From DATESN01 sp035270785 (GTDB lineage Bacteria > Bacillota > Clostridia > Lachnospirales > Lachnospiraceae): a DNA stretch of 57,163 bases. Numbering within the stretch: position 1 is the first letter of the stretch; each line of letters opens with the position of its first letter. The position numbers and the translations under genes are program-made. The stretch is taken from assembly GCA_035270785.1 (NCBI GenBank), contig DATESN010000078.1, positions 1 to 57,163 on the forward strand. The letters run 5' to 3'. The notes beneath the pieces were generated by a model, which searched no databases, was not told the DNA's origin, and saw only the letters and a list, made by a program, of their open reading frames with translations. Below are positions 1 to 9,377 of this stretch, piece by piece.

Positions 1-78
1 ACAAAACGCAATCCATATAAGGGAGAGTTGTATTTAGATTTAAAAGAATATATAATGATAAAAGAAATGGCTGAATAA
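1..78 (+). CDS. C-terminal fragment of an unidentified protein
   Basis: The window opens inside a reading frame that runs 25 codons to a TAA. The visible tail (ending LKEYIMIKEMAE) is too short to assign. It ends 26 bases before cbiM on the same strand, so it may be the preceding gene of the metal-transport operon. Only the end of the frame is seen. Confidence 0.45.
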   Translation, partial: TKRNPYKGELYLDLKEYIMIKEMAE

Positions 79-104
79 GTATGAGAATGCTGGAGGTAAT
101 CTAA

Positions 105-1106
105 ATGCATATGGCAGATGCCCTTGTAATACCAGCAGTTGCTGGGACGATGTATGCCTGCTCTACCATAGTGGCAGGATATTCTACAAAAAAAGTGAAA
201 TTAGAAAAGGAACCAAAAAAGATTCCAGTTATGGGTATCATGGGGGCGTTTGTGTTTGCAACGCAAATGATTAACTTTACCATTCCAGGGACAGGTTCAT
301 CTGGACATCTGTGCGGAGGTATCTTATTATCCGCATTACTAGGTCCCTTCGCGGGATTTCTTACAATGATTGGTGTTTTATTAATACAGTGCTTACTTTT
401 TGCTGATGGGGGAATATTAGCACTTGGATGTAATATATGGAATATGGCGTTTTATGGATGTTTTATTGGTTCCATGTTAATATGGAGACCCATGATGCGG
501 GGTGGAGCTAATAAAAGAAAAATAATTGTGGCATCCATATTAGGGTGTGTGATTACATTACAGATGGGAGCATTTTCTGTAGTTCTTGAGACTTGGTCAT
601 CTGGGATTTCAGATTTACCTTTTCAAACGTTCCTTGCTGTAATGCAACCTATCCATTTGGCAATTGGACTTGTGGAAGGTGTGATTACAGCTGCAGTGAT
701 TTGTTTTGTTTATGAAGCAAGGCCGGAATTACTCTGGGGTGTTGGTGATAGCGAAAGTAAGAAAGAAGGAAAGATTTCATTTCAAAAGACCATTCTTATA
801 CTTTCTGCAGTTGCAACAGTGATAGCAGGGGCTCTTTCTTTGCTAGCATCAGAATACCCCGATGGACTAGAGTGGTCCATTGAAAAAATAACGGGTTCTA
901 CCGAAATCCAGGCCTCAGGCAGTATCTATAAGATGGCATCCAAAATACAGGAGGCAACAGCTTTACTTCCAGGTTATTCCTTTAAGAATTCTGATTCAGT
1001 CTCAGGCACATCATTTTCTGGACTGATTGGTGGAGTGGTTGTTTTATGTGTTTGCATTGGTGTATGCTACCTTGTTAAGTTTTATAGAAAGTTAAGGATG
1101 AAATGA
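105..1106 (+). CDS. cbiM: ECF transporter substrate-binding component CbiM/NikM fused to a PDGLE (CbiN/NikN-like) domain
   Basis: Membrane S-component that binds Co2+ or Ni2+ for an energy-coupling-factor transporter. The protein starts MHMADAL; the His at position 2 lies in the N-terminal metal-binding segment of CbiM/NikM proteins. About seven hydrophobic segments follow up to about residue 210. A PDGLE motif (residues 252-256), typical of the NikN/CbiN-type accessory domain, sits between two further membrane segments, so this is the fused form (333 aa). A GGAGG site lies 8 bases before the ATG. It overlaps cbiQ by four bases (ATGA), which implies translational coupling. Whether the metal is cobalt or nickel cannot be told from sequence. 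No B12 or metal riboswitch is visible in the little upstream sequence available. Confidence 0.88.
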   Translation: MHMADALVIPAVAGTMYACSTIVAGYSTKKVKLEKEPKKIPVMGIMGAFVFATQMINFTIPGTGSSGHLCGGILLSALLGPFAGFLTMIGVLLIQCLLFADGGILALGCNIWNMAFYGCFIGSMLIWRPMMRGGANKRKIIVASILGCVITLQMGAFSVVLETWSSGISDLPFQTFLAVMQPIHLAIGLVEGVITAAVICFVYEARPELLWGVGDSESKKEGKISFQKTILILSAVATVIAGALSLLASEYPDGLEWSIEKITGSTEIQASGSIYKMASKIQEATALLPGYSFKNSDSVSGTSFSGLIGGVVVLCVCIGVCYLVKFYRKLRMK

Positions 1107-1906
1107 GTAAGATAAATAGCGCTATTTATGAAATTCATTGTATGGATGATATGGCAAATAAGGACCAGTGGCTGAATCGGATTCACCCACTGGTTAAACT
1201 TATTTTAACACTCACTTATATCGCCACAGTAGTTTCCTTTTACAAATATGATCTAACAGGAATCATAGGTATGGCAATTTACCCTATTTTTCTTTTTGTC
1301 GTGGGAGACATTTCTTTCAAAGACAGTTTACGAAGACTTAGGATTGTTCTTCCGGTAGTATGTTTTGTAGGAGTTTTCAACCCGATATTTGACAGAGAGA
1401 TTCTATTTTCTATAGGTGAAATTGGAATATCTGGTGGTTTTATCTCAATGAGTACATTGATGCTAAAAGGAATATTAACAGTATTAGCTTCGTATCTACT
1501 AATAGCTACTACAACGATAGAGAAAATTTGCTATGCCATGGGACTGTTGCATATACCAAAAATGTTTGTGACGCAAATATTATTTATTTACCGGTATATA
1601 ACGGTATTACTAACTGAAGCAAACCGCATTTCCCAGGCATACAGTCTTCGGGCACCCAACCAAAAGGGTGTGCACTTTAAAGTTTGGGGTTCTTTAGTTG
1701 GACAACTTCTACTTCGAAGCATGGATCGAGCAGAAGATATCTATGAAAGTATGTCTATTCGAGGATATAAAGGAGAGTCCCATCTTCCAAGTGGCATTCA
1801 AAGTAAAGATAACAATTATGCGTATCTTTTTATTTGGCTTATTGTGTTTGGTGTTTTAAAATTTTTCCCAGTGATGGAAATAGTGGGTGGTTTATTTGTT
1901 AAGTAA
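1103..1906 (+). CDS. cbiQ: ECF transporter transmembrane T-component CbiQ
   Basis: Integral membrane coupling subunit that links CbiM to the ATPase. It is 267 aa, within the family range, with hydrophobic segments throughout the first 160 residues. The C-terminal cytoplasmic part holds the short Ala-Arg-Gly-like coupling motifs, here read as SLRAPN and SIRGYKG, which contact the ATPase in this family. The gene starts in the ATGA overlap with cbiM and is followed by cbiO after 24 bases, so the three genes form one operon. Assignment rests on family-like sequence and on position between CbiM and CbiO. Confidence 0.87.
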   Translation: MSKINSAIYEIHCMDDMANKDQWLNRIHPLVKLILTLTYIATVVSFYKYDLTGIIGMAIYPIFLFVVGDISFKDSLRRLRIVLPVVCFVGVFNPIFDREILFSIGEIGISGGFISMSTLMLKGILTVLASYLLIATTTIEKICYAMGLLHIPKMFVTQILFIYRYITVLLTEANRISQAYSLRAPNQKGVHFKVWGSLVGQLLLRSMDRAEDIYESMSIRGYKGESHLPSGIQSKDNNYAYLFIWLIVFGVLKFFPVMEIVGGLFVK

Positions 1907-1930
1907 GAAAAAGAAAGAGGGGAGAATCCA

Positions 1931-2665
1931 ATGAGTCACATTAATATAGATGTAGAGAATGTATCTTTTGCATATGAAAAAGGGCAACCAATTCTAAAAA
2001 ATATAACATTTCAAGGGAAAGAAAGTGATTCCATTGGGATCATCGGGGCAAATGGTGTAGGGAAATCAACGTTATTAAAGTTGTTAGTGGGGTTATACTT
2101 GAATTATGAAGGTAGTATACGAGTAGAAGATATTCCAGTACATAAGGATACACTTACTAAAATACGGGAAAGAATGGGATATGTCTTTCAAGATTCGGAT
2201 AGCCAACTATTTATGTCCACCGTTTATGAGGATGTTGCATTTGCACCTCGTAATTATGGCCTTCCGGAGGAAGAAGTCTCTAAAAGGGTAGAAAGAGCCT
2301 TAGAAATGGTACACATTGAACATCTGCGTAACAAACAAATCTATAAAATGTCTGGTGGTGAGAAAAAACTTGCATCCATTGCGACCATTCTTTCTATGAC
2401 ACCAGATGTTATTTTGATGGATGAACCATCCATCGCATTGGACCCAAGAAATAGAAGAAATCTAATTTACATTTTAAATCAATTTAGTCACATAAAGATA
2501 ATTGCTTCCCATGATTTGGATCTAATTTTAGATACATGCAATCGCACTATTCTAATGTCAGAAGGAAAAATTATTAAAGATGGGTATACAAAAGAAATCC
2601 TTAGAGACAAGGAACTATTAGAAGCAAACGGTCTAGAACTTCCCTTAAGTTTATATCAAAGATAA
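1931..2665 (+). CDS. cbiO: ECF transporter ATP-binding protein CbiO
   Basis: Cytoplasmic ATPase that powers uptake by the CbiMQO complex. Walker A is GANGVGKST (residues 39-47), the ABC signature is SGGEKK (141-146) and Walker B is VILMDEP (160-166), followed by the switch His in ASHDLD. Length (244 aa) is that of a single ABC domain, so the working unit is probably a homodimer. A GGGGAG ribosome site precedes the ATG. It is the last gene of the operon, and its stop lies only 10 bases from the stop of the convergent PII-like gene with no obvious terminator between them. Confidence 0.93.
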   Translation: MSHINIDVENVSFAYEKGQPILKNITFQGKESDSIGIIGANGVGKSTLLKLLVGLYLNYEGSIRVEDIPVHKDTLTKIRERMGYVFQDSDSQLFMSTVYEDVAFAPRNYGLPEEEVSKRVERALEMVHIEHLRNKQIYKMSGGEKKLASIATILSMTPDVILMDEPSIALDPRNRRNLIYILNQFSHIKIIASHDLDLILDTCNRTILMSEGKIIKDGYTKEILRDKELLEANGLELPLSLYQR

Positions 2666-2675
2666 AAGCATAAGT

Positions 2676-3338
2676 TTAAAACAATCCATATGCATTGTCT
2701 ACGTCCTGTACGAATAAAATGCCATTACCTGGTTTACTAATATTCAATAATTCATTAATAGTAGATGTTATTTCTTTTGTAAGGGACGCTTCAGATAAGA
2801 TGAGGACAATTTCCTTTTCGGGTTCAATATCAAGATGAAATAACTTGCTTGTTTCATGAATGCCTGAGCCTCTGGCATTCATAATGGTTCCACCTTTAGC
2901 ACCCACCTTACTTGCGGCCTCTATGACAAGTTCTGCGTTCCCCTTTTCTACAATTACAAAGATTGCTTGATGCATAGTAATTTCTTCCCTTCCTTCTAGT
3001 GTATCATTTGTGATACAGCTGCTACTTCCCAAAGCGTATCTTACAGAGATTGTAAATACGATGCCATGATTTGGCTTATTAATTTTCAGTTCCTTATTTA
3101 TAGCTACTATGGAATTAGCCGCAGTTATTCTGCTAGTAATCATAAGAACGATTTCCTTTTTCGTGTCAGACAAGGAAAGCAGATTCAGGATAGGATTATT
3201 AATAGTCCCTCTACCTAAAAAGATGGTTCCACCCATAACTCCATGTTTCTTTGCTGTCTTTAAAACATTACTTCCTAATCCAGAATTAACAATTGCACAA
3301 ATCATAACTAAATCCATATTCTTACAATTCGTTTCCAT
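2676..3338 (-). CDS. Protein with two tandem PII-like (nitrogen-regulator-fold) domains
   Basis: Two copies of a PII-like ferredoxin fold lie in one chain. The first begins near residue 8 (MDLVMICAIV, with G-L-G-S and MGGTIFLGRGT) and the second at about residue 120 (HQAIFVIVEKG, with GAKGGTIMNARG). Both contain the hydrophobic strand, G-rich turn and a Lys-Glu-Ile-Val-Leu strand typical of the fold. The classic uridylylated T-loop Tyr is not obvious, so nucleotide binding and modification are unknown. The start is placed at ATG 3338 because AAGGAAGG lies 11 bases upstream; a GTG at 3350 is the alternative. It follows the DUF1538 membrane gene directly and probably regulates that protein. Function is inferred from context. 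Confidence 0.7.
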   Translation of the reverse strand: METNCKNMDLVMICAIVNSGLGSNVLKTAKKHGVMGGTIFLGRGTINNPILNLLSLSDTKKEIVLMITSRITAANSIVAINKELKINKPNHGIVFTISVRYALGSSSCITNDTLEGREEITMHQAIFVIVEKGNAELVIEAASKVGAKGGTIMNARGSGIHETSKLFHLDIEPEKEIVLILSEASLTKEITSTINELLNISKPGNGILFVQDVDNAYGLF

Positions 3339-4821
3339 GAGTTTTGGCACCTTCCTTTTTTGTGAGTGACTGATAAATAATACCTAATAATTGCATTGTT
3401 ATAATTGGCATTAATGCAACCATGGCGATCATTCCAAATCCATCTTTTAATACATCCGCACCTTCAATTGCTTTTGCGGCACCTTGAGTGAATGCTAAAA
3501 TAAATGTTGCTGTCATAGGTCCTGTAGCAACACCACCAGAATCAAAAGCAATACCTACAAAAAGCTTTGGTGTAAAATAAGTCATCAAAATAGAAATGAA
3601 ATAACCGGGAAGAAGATAATGCCAAAGATTAAGACCGGGGATTATAATTCTAACAATAGATAATGCTACAGCAAGTCCAACGCCTAAACAAAGGGAAACA
3701 AAAACGGCATTTTTTTTAACATATCTACTTGTAACATCTTCAATTTGATTGGTTAATACATGAACCGCTGGTTCTGCTAATATGGTAACAACCCCAAGGA
3801 CAAACCCAATCAAAATAATATAAACTTTATTATCTAAGGAGGCTATGGTATATCCGGTTATATTTCCAACTTCCATAAAGCCTGATTGGACACCGGATAA
3901 AAATAGAAATAATCCCAAAAAGGTATATAGTAATCCAATTAATATTTTAATAAAGGCTCTTTTGGGTAATTTGAAAAAGGCAAATTGAAAAACCAAAAAA
4001 ATAACTAAGAATGGAAATAAAGCCAATAGTAATTCACTAGCAATTGTTGGTATATTTTCTATAAAAGGATTCAAGATGGAATCAGATACAGCCATGTTTT
4101 GTTCAATTGAACTGGTTAATTCCCCTGATTTAGAGAATAGATTCATTAACATTATCCCAAAGATGGCGCCTGTAGAAACTATAGCAACTAAGCCGAAACT
4201 ATCTTTTTCAGATACTTTACTATCTTTTTTCATAGTAGAGGTTCCCAGAGAAAGAGCTAAAATAAAAGGAACTGTCATTGCTCCTGTGGTTGCGCCAGAT
4301 GCATCAAAAGAGATTGCTAAAAGCTCAGAGGAGGTAAAAAAAGATAGTCCCAAAATGATTACATATAAAACAGTTAATACCTTATAAAGGGGTATGTTAT
4401 AAAGTATTCTAATTAACCCTAATGTAAGCATAATGGCAATACCTACTGATACAAAGATAACAACATTTAGTTTTGAAATCACTCCCGCGGTTACACTGTC
4501 AACTTGTCCTGCTAAAATATGCAAATCAGGTTCCGCAACGGAAATAAAGAAACCAAGAATTAAATCAGCGATGATAATAATAACCAGTCTATTTTTTTTG
4601 GTAAGCGTTGAGGAGACAAGTCTTCCAATTGGGCTAATGCTGATATCAACACCCAATAGAAAAATAGAAAGTCCCAGAACTATCATAAAAGCACCAATTA
4701 AAAAACGGATTAAAATATGTGTTTCCAAATGCAGAACAGTAAAGTTTAGTATTAAGACTATAAATGTAATAGGTATAACAGAAAAGGATGTTTCTTTTAA
4801 TTTTTCACTTAATATATTCAA
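3322..4821 (-). CDS. DUF1538 family integral membrane protein (two repeats)
   Basis: A 499-aa polytopic protein built of two homologous halves. Each half contains a segment of the type AEPDLHILAGQVD / AEPAVHVLTNQIED, and a glycine-rich membrane helix of the type FDASGATTGAMTVPFI / FDSGGVATGPMTATFI. This internal duplication and the AEP-h-HhL motif are the signature of DUF1538. The inverted or parallel repeat layout suggests a transporter or channel, but the substrate is not known. The downstream PII-like gene overlaps its 3' end, which is the typical partnership of PII-type proteins with membrane transporters. A ribosome site (AAGAGG) precedes the ATG. Confidence 0.8.
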   Translation of the reverse strand: MNILSEKLKETSFSVIPITFIVLILNFTVLHLETHILIRFLIGAFMIVLGLSIFLLGVDISISPIGRLVSSTLTKKNRLVIIIIADLILGFFISVAEPDLHILAGQVDSVTAGVISKLNVVIFVSVGIAIMLTLGLIRILYNIPLYKVLTVLYVIILGLSFFTSSELLAISFDASGATTGAMTVPFILALSLGTSTMKKDSKVSEKDSFGLVAIVSTGAIFGIMLMNLFSKSGELTSSIEQNMAVSDSILNPFIENIPTIASELLLALFPFLVIFLVFQFAFFKLPKRAFIKILIGLLYTFLGLFLFLSGVQSGFMEVGNITGYTIASLDNKVYIILIGFVLGVVTILAEPAVHVLTNQIEDVTSRYVKKNAVFVSLCLGVGLAVALSIVRIIIPGLNLWHYLLPGYFISILMTYFTPKLFVGIAFDSGGVATGPMTATFILAFTQGAAKAIEGADVLKDGFGMIAMVALMPIITMQLLGIIYQSLTKKEGAKTHGNEL

Positions 4822-4902
4822 ATAATAACCTCTTTTTCATAATATTAGTCTCCTAAATTATACGTTATCTGGATAGGGGTGTCAATTTGGTTAAACTTAT
4901 TT

Positions 4903-4916
4903 ATAACAATTGTTAT
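4903..4916. promoter_or_regulatory. 14-bp perfect palindrome, candidate operator
   Basis: ATAACAATTGTTAT reads the same on both strands. It sits in the 200-base gap between the divergent DUF1538 gene and the transporter-glycosidase gene. Its position suits a repressor or activator of either gene, but no neighbouring regulator gene is present. Confidence 0.35.
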
Positions 4917-5040
4917 TCATAATTAAGTGAGATATAATTGATTCAACATAATTATACTATCGTGTTTTTTATTATAGTTATAATAGATAGGTATCTTATA
5001 ATATAAATGGGTATAGGTTTTTGAAATGGGTGAAAATAAA

Positions 5041-8000
5041 ATGAAAACAAAATTATCAAAAAGATTTTGGGTGACGTTAGCACTCTTTAGTTTCACAGGT
5101 CAAATTGCGTGGGTAGTAGAAAACATGTATTTCAATGTATTTATTTACAAAATGTTTCATGCTTCCGCCACTGAAATATCCACTATGGTTGCAGCTAGTT
5201 CCATTGTTGCGGCATTGACCACATTATTGATTGGTGCCCTTTCGGATAAGGTCGGTAAGAGAAAAGTATTTATCAGTGTGGGGTATCTATTCTGGGGGCT
5301 TTCTATATTGGCCTTTGCTTTTATTCGGATTGATGTGATAAAAATTTTTGTTCCTCCATCAGTTTCGGCAGCCGCTGTGGGAGTTACTCTTGTGATTCTC
5401 ATGGACTGTATTATGACATTTTTTGGTTCTAGTGCAAATGATGCAGGCTTCAACGCTTGGCTTACTGACAAAAGTGACAAAACAAATAGGGGATCAATAG
5501 AAGGTATTAATTCAATGATGCCTTTAGTAGCGATTTTGGCTGTTTTTGGTGGGTTTATGTTTTTTGATTTAGATAACACCAGAAGTTGGGTTATCATTTA
5601 CCTTATAATAGGAATATTTGTTATGATAAGCGGAGTCCTGGGAATTTTTATCATTGAAGAAAAACCAGTAAAACAGAAAGAAAATAAGAATTATTTTAAA
5701 AGTATTATTTATGGATTCCAACCATCTGTAATGAAAGAAAACCCCATTTTATATTTGACCCTAGCTGCTTTTGCAGTCTTTGGAGTTTCTATTCAGATTT
5801 TTATGCCATATTTGATTCTCTACTATGAAGTTTCTCTAGGAATAAGTGATTATGTATTGATTATGGCACCTGCCATTATTATAGCTTCCATCATTACAGC
5901 ATTTTATGGCAAGACATATGATAGATTTCGATTTCAAAAATCTGTGATACCTACAATCATTATACTGATGCTAGGCTATATTGTTTTATACTTTTTTAAA
6001 GGAACCTCACTTGTATTTCTAGGGTCACTTTTTATGATGATCGGTTACTTAACAGGAATGGCTGTATTTGGTGCTATGATTCGTGATTATACACCTGTGG
6101 ATAAAGCGGGGCAGTTCCAAGGGTTACGGATTATGGGTCAGGTATTCATTCCAGGAATGATAGGTCCAGGCATAGGAGCATGGGTTCTTAAAAATGCAAA
6201 AATGACAGTAAATAGTGATAGCACGACATCTTTTATTCCTAATGAAAAGATATTTGCCGCAGCATTTATTGTGTCAATCTTTATATGGATTTTATTAATA
6301 AAGATCTTTCATTTGATAAAAAAAGAACATGTGGATTTGCTAACGATAGAGGGAGAACAACTTTTAGATAAACCACAATTTCTAGATAAACCATGGCAGG
6401 AGTATCCAAGGCCCCAGTTAAAAAGGGAATCTTATCTTAATTTAAATGGGAAGTGGAAATTTGCAGTTACAAGAAGTAAAAACATTCCAGTGGAGTTTCC
6501 CATGAATATTTTAGTACCATTTCCACCTGAGTCAAAGCTTTCGGGAATAAAAAGAATCCCGAGAAAAAATCAATATTTATATTATCATAGGAAATTCATC
6601 ATTCCCGAGGGTTTTATCAAAGATAAAGTTTTGCTCCATTTTGGCGGTGTGGATCAGATTGCAACTGTTTACATAAATGGAAATGAAAAAACTACGCATA
6701 CAGGCGGATATTTGCCATTTACGGTGGATATTACAGATGATTTGATACAAGAAAATACGGTAGTCATAAAGGTGGAGGATCATTTGCGCCATGATTTACC
6801 CTATGGAAAGCAGAAACGAAAACGTGGTGGAATGTGGTATACTTCCATATCAGGAATATGGCAAACGGTTTGGTTAGAGAGCGTTTCCACTGAATATATC
6901 AGAGGAATTAAGATGGTACCTACACTTAATTCCGTAACCATTCATGTAGATTCAGATGCAACAACCAAAGAAATATTAATAAAAACAGAAAAGGGAATGA
7001 TACATAAGCTTTTTGAGGAAAAGGAAATCACGATAGGTCTTGATGAACCAAAACTTTGGTCTCCAGAATCTCCATATTTATATGAATTTGAAATAAAAAC
7101 AAAGGAAGATAAAATCAATTCCTATTTTGCACTAAGAACTCTTACAATTGAAAAAAGGGACAATACGCCTAGGTTGTGTTTAAATGGGGAACCATATTTT
7201 TTCCATGGGCTATTAGATCAAGGTTATTTCAGTGATGGAATTTATCTTCCGGCTAGTGTTAATGGGTTCTATAAAGATATTACCATGATGAAAGAATTGG
7301 GATTTAATACGCTTCGTAAGCATATAAAGATTGAACCAGCACTATATTACCATCTTTGTGATAAGCTAGGAATGGTGGTTTTCCAGGATATGGTTAATAT
7401 GGGAAGCTACTCATTTTTAAGAGATACCGTGCTGCCGACGATAGGATTTAATAAGGTTAAGGATATAAAGTCATTTCAGAAAAAAAAGGTGATGTTAAAT
7501 TTTAAAAGATTCACAAAGGAGACAATACAGCATTTATATAATTACCCATCGATTTGTTATTGGACTATATTTAATGAAGGATGGGGACAGTTTAGCAGTG
7601 ATCTTATGTATGAAATGGTTAAGAAGTACGATCATACAAGATTTATTGATAGTACATCAGGATGGTTTTGGCAAAAAACAAGCGATGTATTAAGTATGCA
7701 TATCTATTTTAAACCGATTGTTATAAAAAATGATGGTCGTCCTGTGGTGCTATCTGAATTCGGGGGCTATTCCTATAAAGTGAAAGAACATTCTTACAAT
7801 CACAACAAAGGGTTTGGATATCGTTTTTATGAAGATCAGAAAAAGTTTCAAACAGCATTGAATGAAGTATATCTAAATGTCATTGCGAATCAAATTAAAA
7901 ATGGCCTTTGCGCATCTATTTACACCCAAGTAAGTGACGTTGAAGATGAAACGAATGGACTTTTGACATATGATAGACGAGTTTTAAAAGTAAATCGAGA

Positions 8001-8052
8001 GCAAATGTTAAAGATTGCAAAAGCACTAAAAATCAAAAAGGAATCGAATTAG
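5041..8052 (+). CDS. Fusion of an MFS sugar transporter with a glycoside hydrolase family 2 enzyme
   Basis: One uninterrupted frame of about 1000 codons joins two complete proteins. Residues 1 to about 430 form a 12-helix MFS transporter of the sugar type, with the loop GALSDKVGKRK after helix 2. From about residue 445 comes a GH2 enzyme. It has an N-terminal jelly-roll opening YPRPQLKRES-LNLNGKWKF, an Ig-like middle, and a TIM barrel with acid/base Glu in FNEGWG (residue 846) and nucleophile Glu in VLSEFGG (residue 906). GH2 enzymes hydrolyse beta-galactosides, beta-glucuronides or mannosides; the exact sugar is unknown. The even helix number puts the enzyme inside the cell, next to the transporter exit. 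ATG 5041 is chosen because GGGTGA lies 8 bases before it; ATG 5026 is possible. An adjacent alcohol dehydrogenase and epimerase may share the pathway. Confidence 0.85.
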   Translation: MKTKLSKRFWVTLALFSFTGQIAWVVENMYFNVFIYKMFHASATEISTMVAASSIVAALTTLLIGALSDKVGKRKVFISVGYLFWGLSILAFAFIRIDVIKIFVPPSVSAAAVGVTLVILMDCIMTFFGSSANDAGFNAWLTDKSDKTNRGSIEGINSMMPLVAILAVFGGFMFFDLDNTRSWVIIYLIIGIFVMISGVLGIFIIEEKPVKQKENKNYFKSIIYGFQPSVMKENPILYLTLAAFAVFGVSIQIFMPYLILYYEVSLGISDYVLIMAPAIIIASIITAFYGKTYDRFRFQKSVIPTIIILMLGYIVLYFFKGTSLVFLGSLFMMIGYLTGMAVFGAMIRDYTPVDKAGQFQGLRIMGQVFIPGMIGPGIGAWVLKNAKMTVNSDSTTSFIPNEKIFAAAFIVSIFIWILLIKIFHLIKKEHVDLLTIEGEQLLDKPQFLDKPWQEYPRPQLKRESYLNLNGKWKFAVTRSKNIPVEFPMNILVPFPPESKLSGIKRIPRKNQYLYYHRKFIIPEGFIKDKVLLHFGGVDQIATVYINGNEKTTHTGGYLPFTVDITDDLIQENTVVIKVEDHLRHDLPYGKQKRKRGGMWYTSISGIWQTVWLESVSTEYIRGIKMVPTLNSVTIHVDSDATTKEILIKTEKGMIHKLFEEKEITIGLDEPKLWSPESPYLYEFEIKTKEDKINSYFALRTLTIEKRDNTPRLCLNGEPYFFHGLLDQGYFSDGIYLPASVNGFYKDITMMKELGFNTLRKHIKIEPALYYHLCDKLGMVVFQDMVNMGSYSFLRDTVLPTIGFNKVKDIKSFQKKKVMLNFKRFTKETIQHLYNYPSICYWTIFNEGWGQFSSDLMYEMVKKYDHTRFIDSTSGWFWQKTSDVLSMHIYFKPIVIKNDGRPVVLSEFGGYSYKVKEHSYNHNKGFGYRFYEDQKKFQTALNEVYLNVIANQIKNGLCASIYTQVSDVEDETNGLLTYDRRVLKVNREQMLKIAKALKIKKESN

Positions 8053-8194
8053 TAAGGAAGAGTAAAAGAATCAAAAATAAAATTATGTATATAATGGAAT
8101 TATGTGAGAAAAAGGCATCTTCATGATATAATGTAAAGGAACTATAAATAGAGAATTATTACAGTAACATTTTTTAAGAAAGGTAGATAAATAT

Positions 8195-9364
8195 ATGGAA
8201 AATTTTAATTTTTATAGTCCCACTTATTTTGCGTTTGGAGCAGAAAAAGAAAATGATTGTGGAACTTATGTAAAAAAATTTGGTGGAACTCACGTGCTCA
8301 TTCACTATGGTGGAGAAAGTGCAATTAAATCCGGACTCATTGAAAGGGTAAGGACTTCTTTAAGTAAAAACAGTATTACGTTTGAAGAGTTGGGTGGTGT
8401 AAAACCGAATCCAAGAAGTGATTTGGTTAATATAGGAATAAAGGTTTGTAGAGAAAAAAAGGTTGATTTTATTCTTGCAGTTGGAGGAGGAAGTACCATA
8501 GATTCTGCCAAGGCAATTGCATTAGGAACTTTGTATGACGGAGATTTTTGGGATTTCTATACAGGGAAAGCAACACCTGAAAAAGCATTACCCGTTGGTA
8601 CTATTCTTACAATAGCGGCAGCTGGAAGTGAAGGGTCTGGTGATTCAGTCATAACGAATGTAGAAGGAATGGTAAAAAGGGGAACAGGGGGAGATTGTAT
8701 ACGTCCCAAATTTTCTGTTTTAAACCCAGAACTGACAACAACGCTTTCTTTATATCAGACTGCATGTGGTGCAACAGATATTATGGCACACGTATTTGAA
8801 CGTTATTTTACCAATACGAAAGATGTAGAGGTGACAGATAGACTTTGTGAGGCAATCTTACTATCAATGATAACAGAAGTGCCAAAAGTCATGAAAAATC
8901 CTACAGAATATCAAGCAAGAGCTAATGTTATGTGGGCAGGTATGGTTGCACATAACAATATAGTTGGTGTGGGAAGAAGTCAGGACTGGAATAGTCACGC
9001 TATCGAACATGAACTATCTGGCTACTATGACTGTGCTCATGGGGCAGGCTTGGCAGTTATTATGCCAGCATGGATGCAATATGTAATGAAACATGATGTT
9101 ATGCGTTTTGCACAGGTAGCCGTTAGAGTTTGGGGCTGTGATATGGATGATGCTAATCCGGAAAAAACAGCAATGGAAGGAATTCAATCCTTCAAAAAGT
9201 TCTTATCTTCCATTGGTATGCCAATCACATTAGCGGAACTAGGGGCTAAGGAAGAGGACATCCCAGTATTAGTGAAAAACATGGGCCTTGGAGATGGAAA
9301 AACAGGGGGCTTTTTACAACTGGACAATAAGGCGGTAGAAGAAATATATAATTTGGCAAAATAA
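8195..9364 (+). CDS. Iron-containing alcohol dehydrogenase (BdhA/YqhD-like)
   Basis: NAD(P)H-dependent reduction of an aldehyde to an alcohol in the cytoplasm. The 389-aa length and the dinucleotide loop GGGSTIDSAKAIALG near residue 95 are characteristic of group III metal-dependent dehydrogenases. The conserved metal-site region is present as HAIEHELSGYYDCAHG with several His residues around residues 268-283. It resembles clostridial butanol dehydrogenases and could consume butyraldehyde or sugar-derived aldehydes; substrate is inferred only. A TATAAT-like box is seen about 65 bases upstream and an AAAGG ribosome site 9 bases before the ATG. The next gene follows after 13 bases. Confidence 0.88.
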   Translation: MENFNFYSPTYFAFGAEKENDCGTYVKKFGGTHVLIHYGGESAIKSGLIERVRTSLSKNSITFEELGGVKPNPRSDLVNIGIKVCREKKVDFILAVGGGSTIDSAKAIALGTLYDGDFWDFYTGKATPEKALPVGTILTIAAAGSEGSGDSVITNVEGMVKRGTGGDCIRPKFSVLNPELTTTLSLYQTACGATDIMAHVFERYFTNTKDVEVTDRLCEAILLSMITEVPKVMKNPTEYQARANVMWAGMVAHNNIVGVGRSQDWNSHAIEHELSGYYDCAHGAGLAVIMPAWMQYVMKHDVMRFAQVAVRVWGCDMDDANPEKTAMEGIQSFKKFLSSIGMPITLAELGAKEEDIPVLVKNMGLGDGKTGGFLQLDNKAVEEIYNLAK

Positions 9365-9377
9365 AGGAGTTTGTAAT

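Noticed and set aside
1..1906. Cobalamin riboswitch before cbiM
   Set aside because: Only 26 bases separate the preceding frame from cbiM, and no B12-box is visible.
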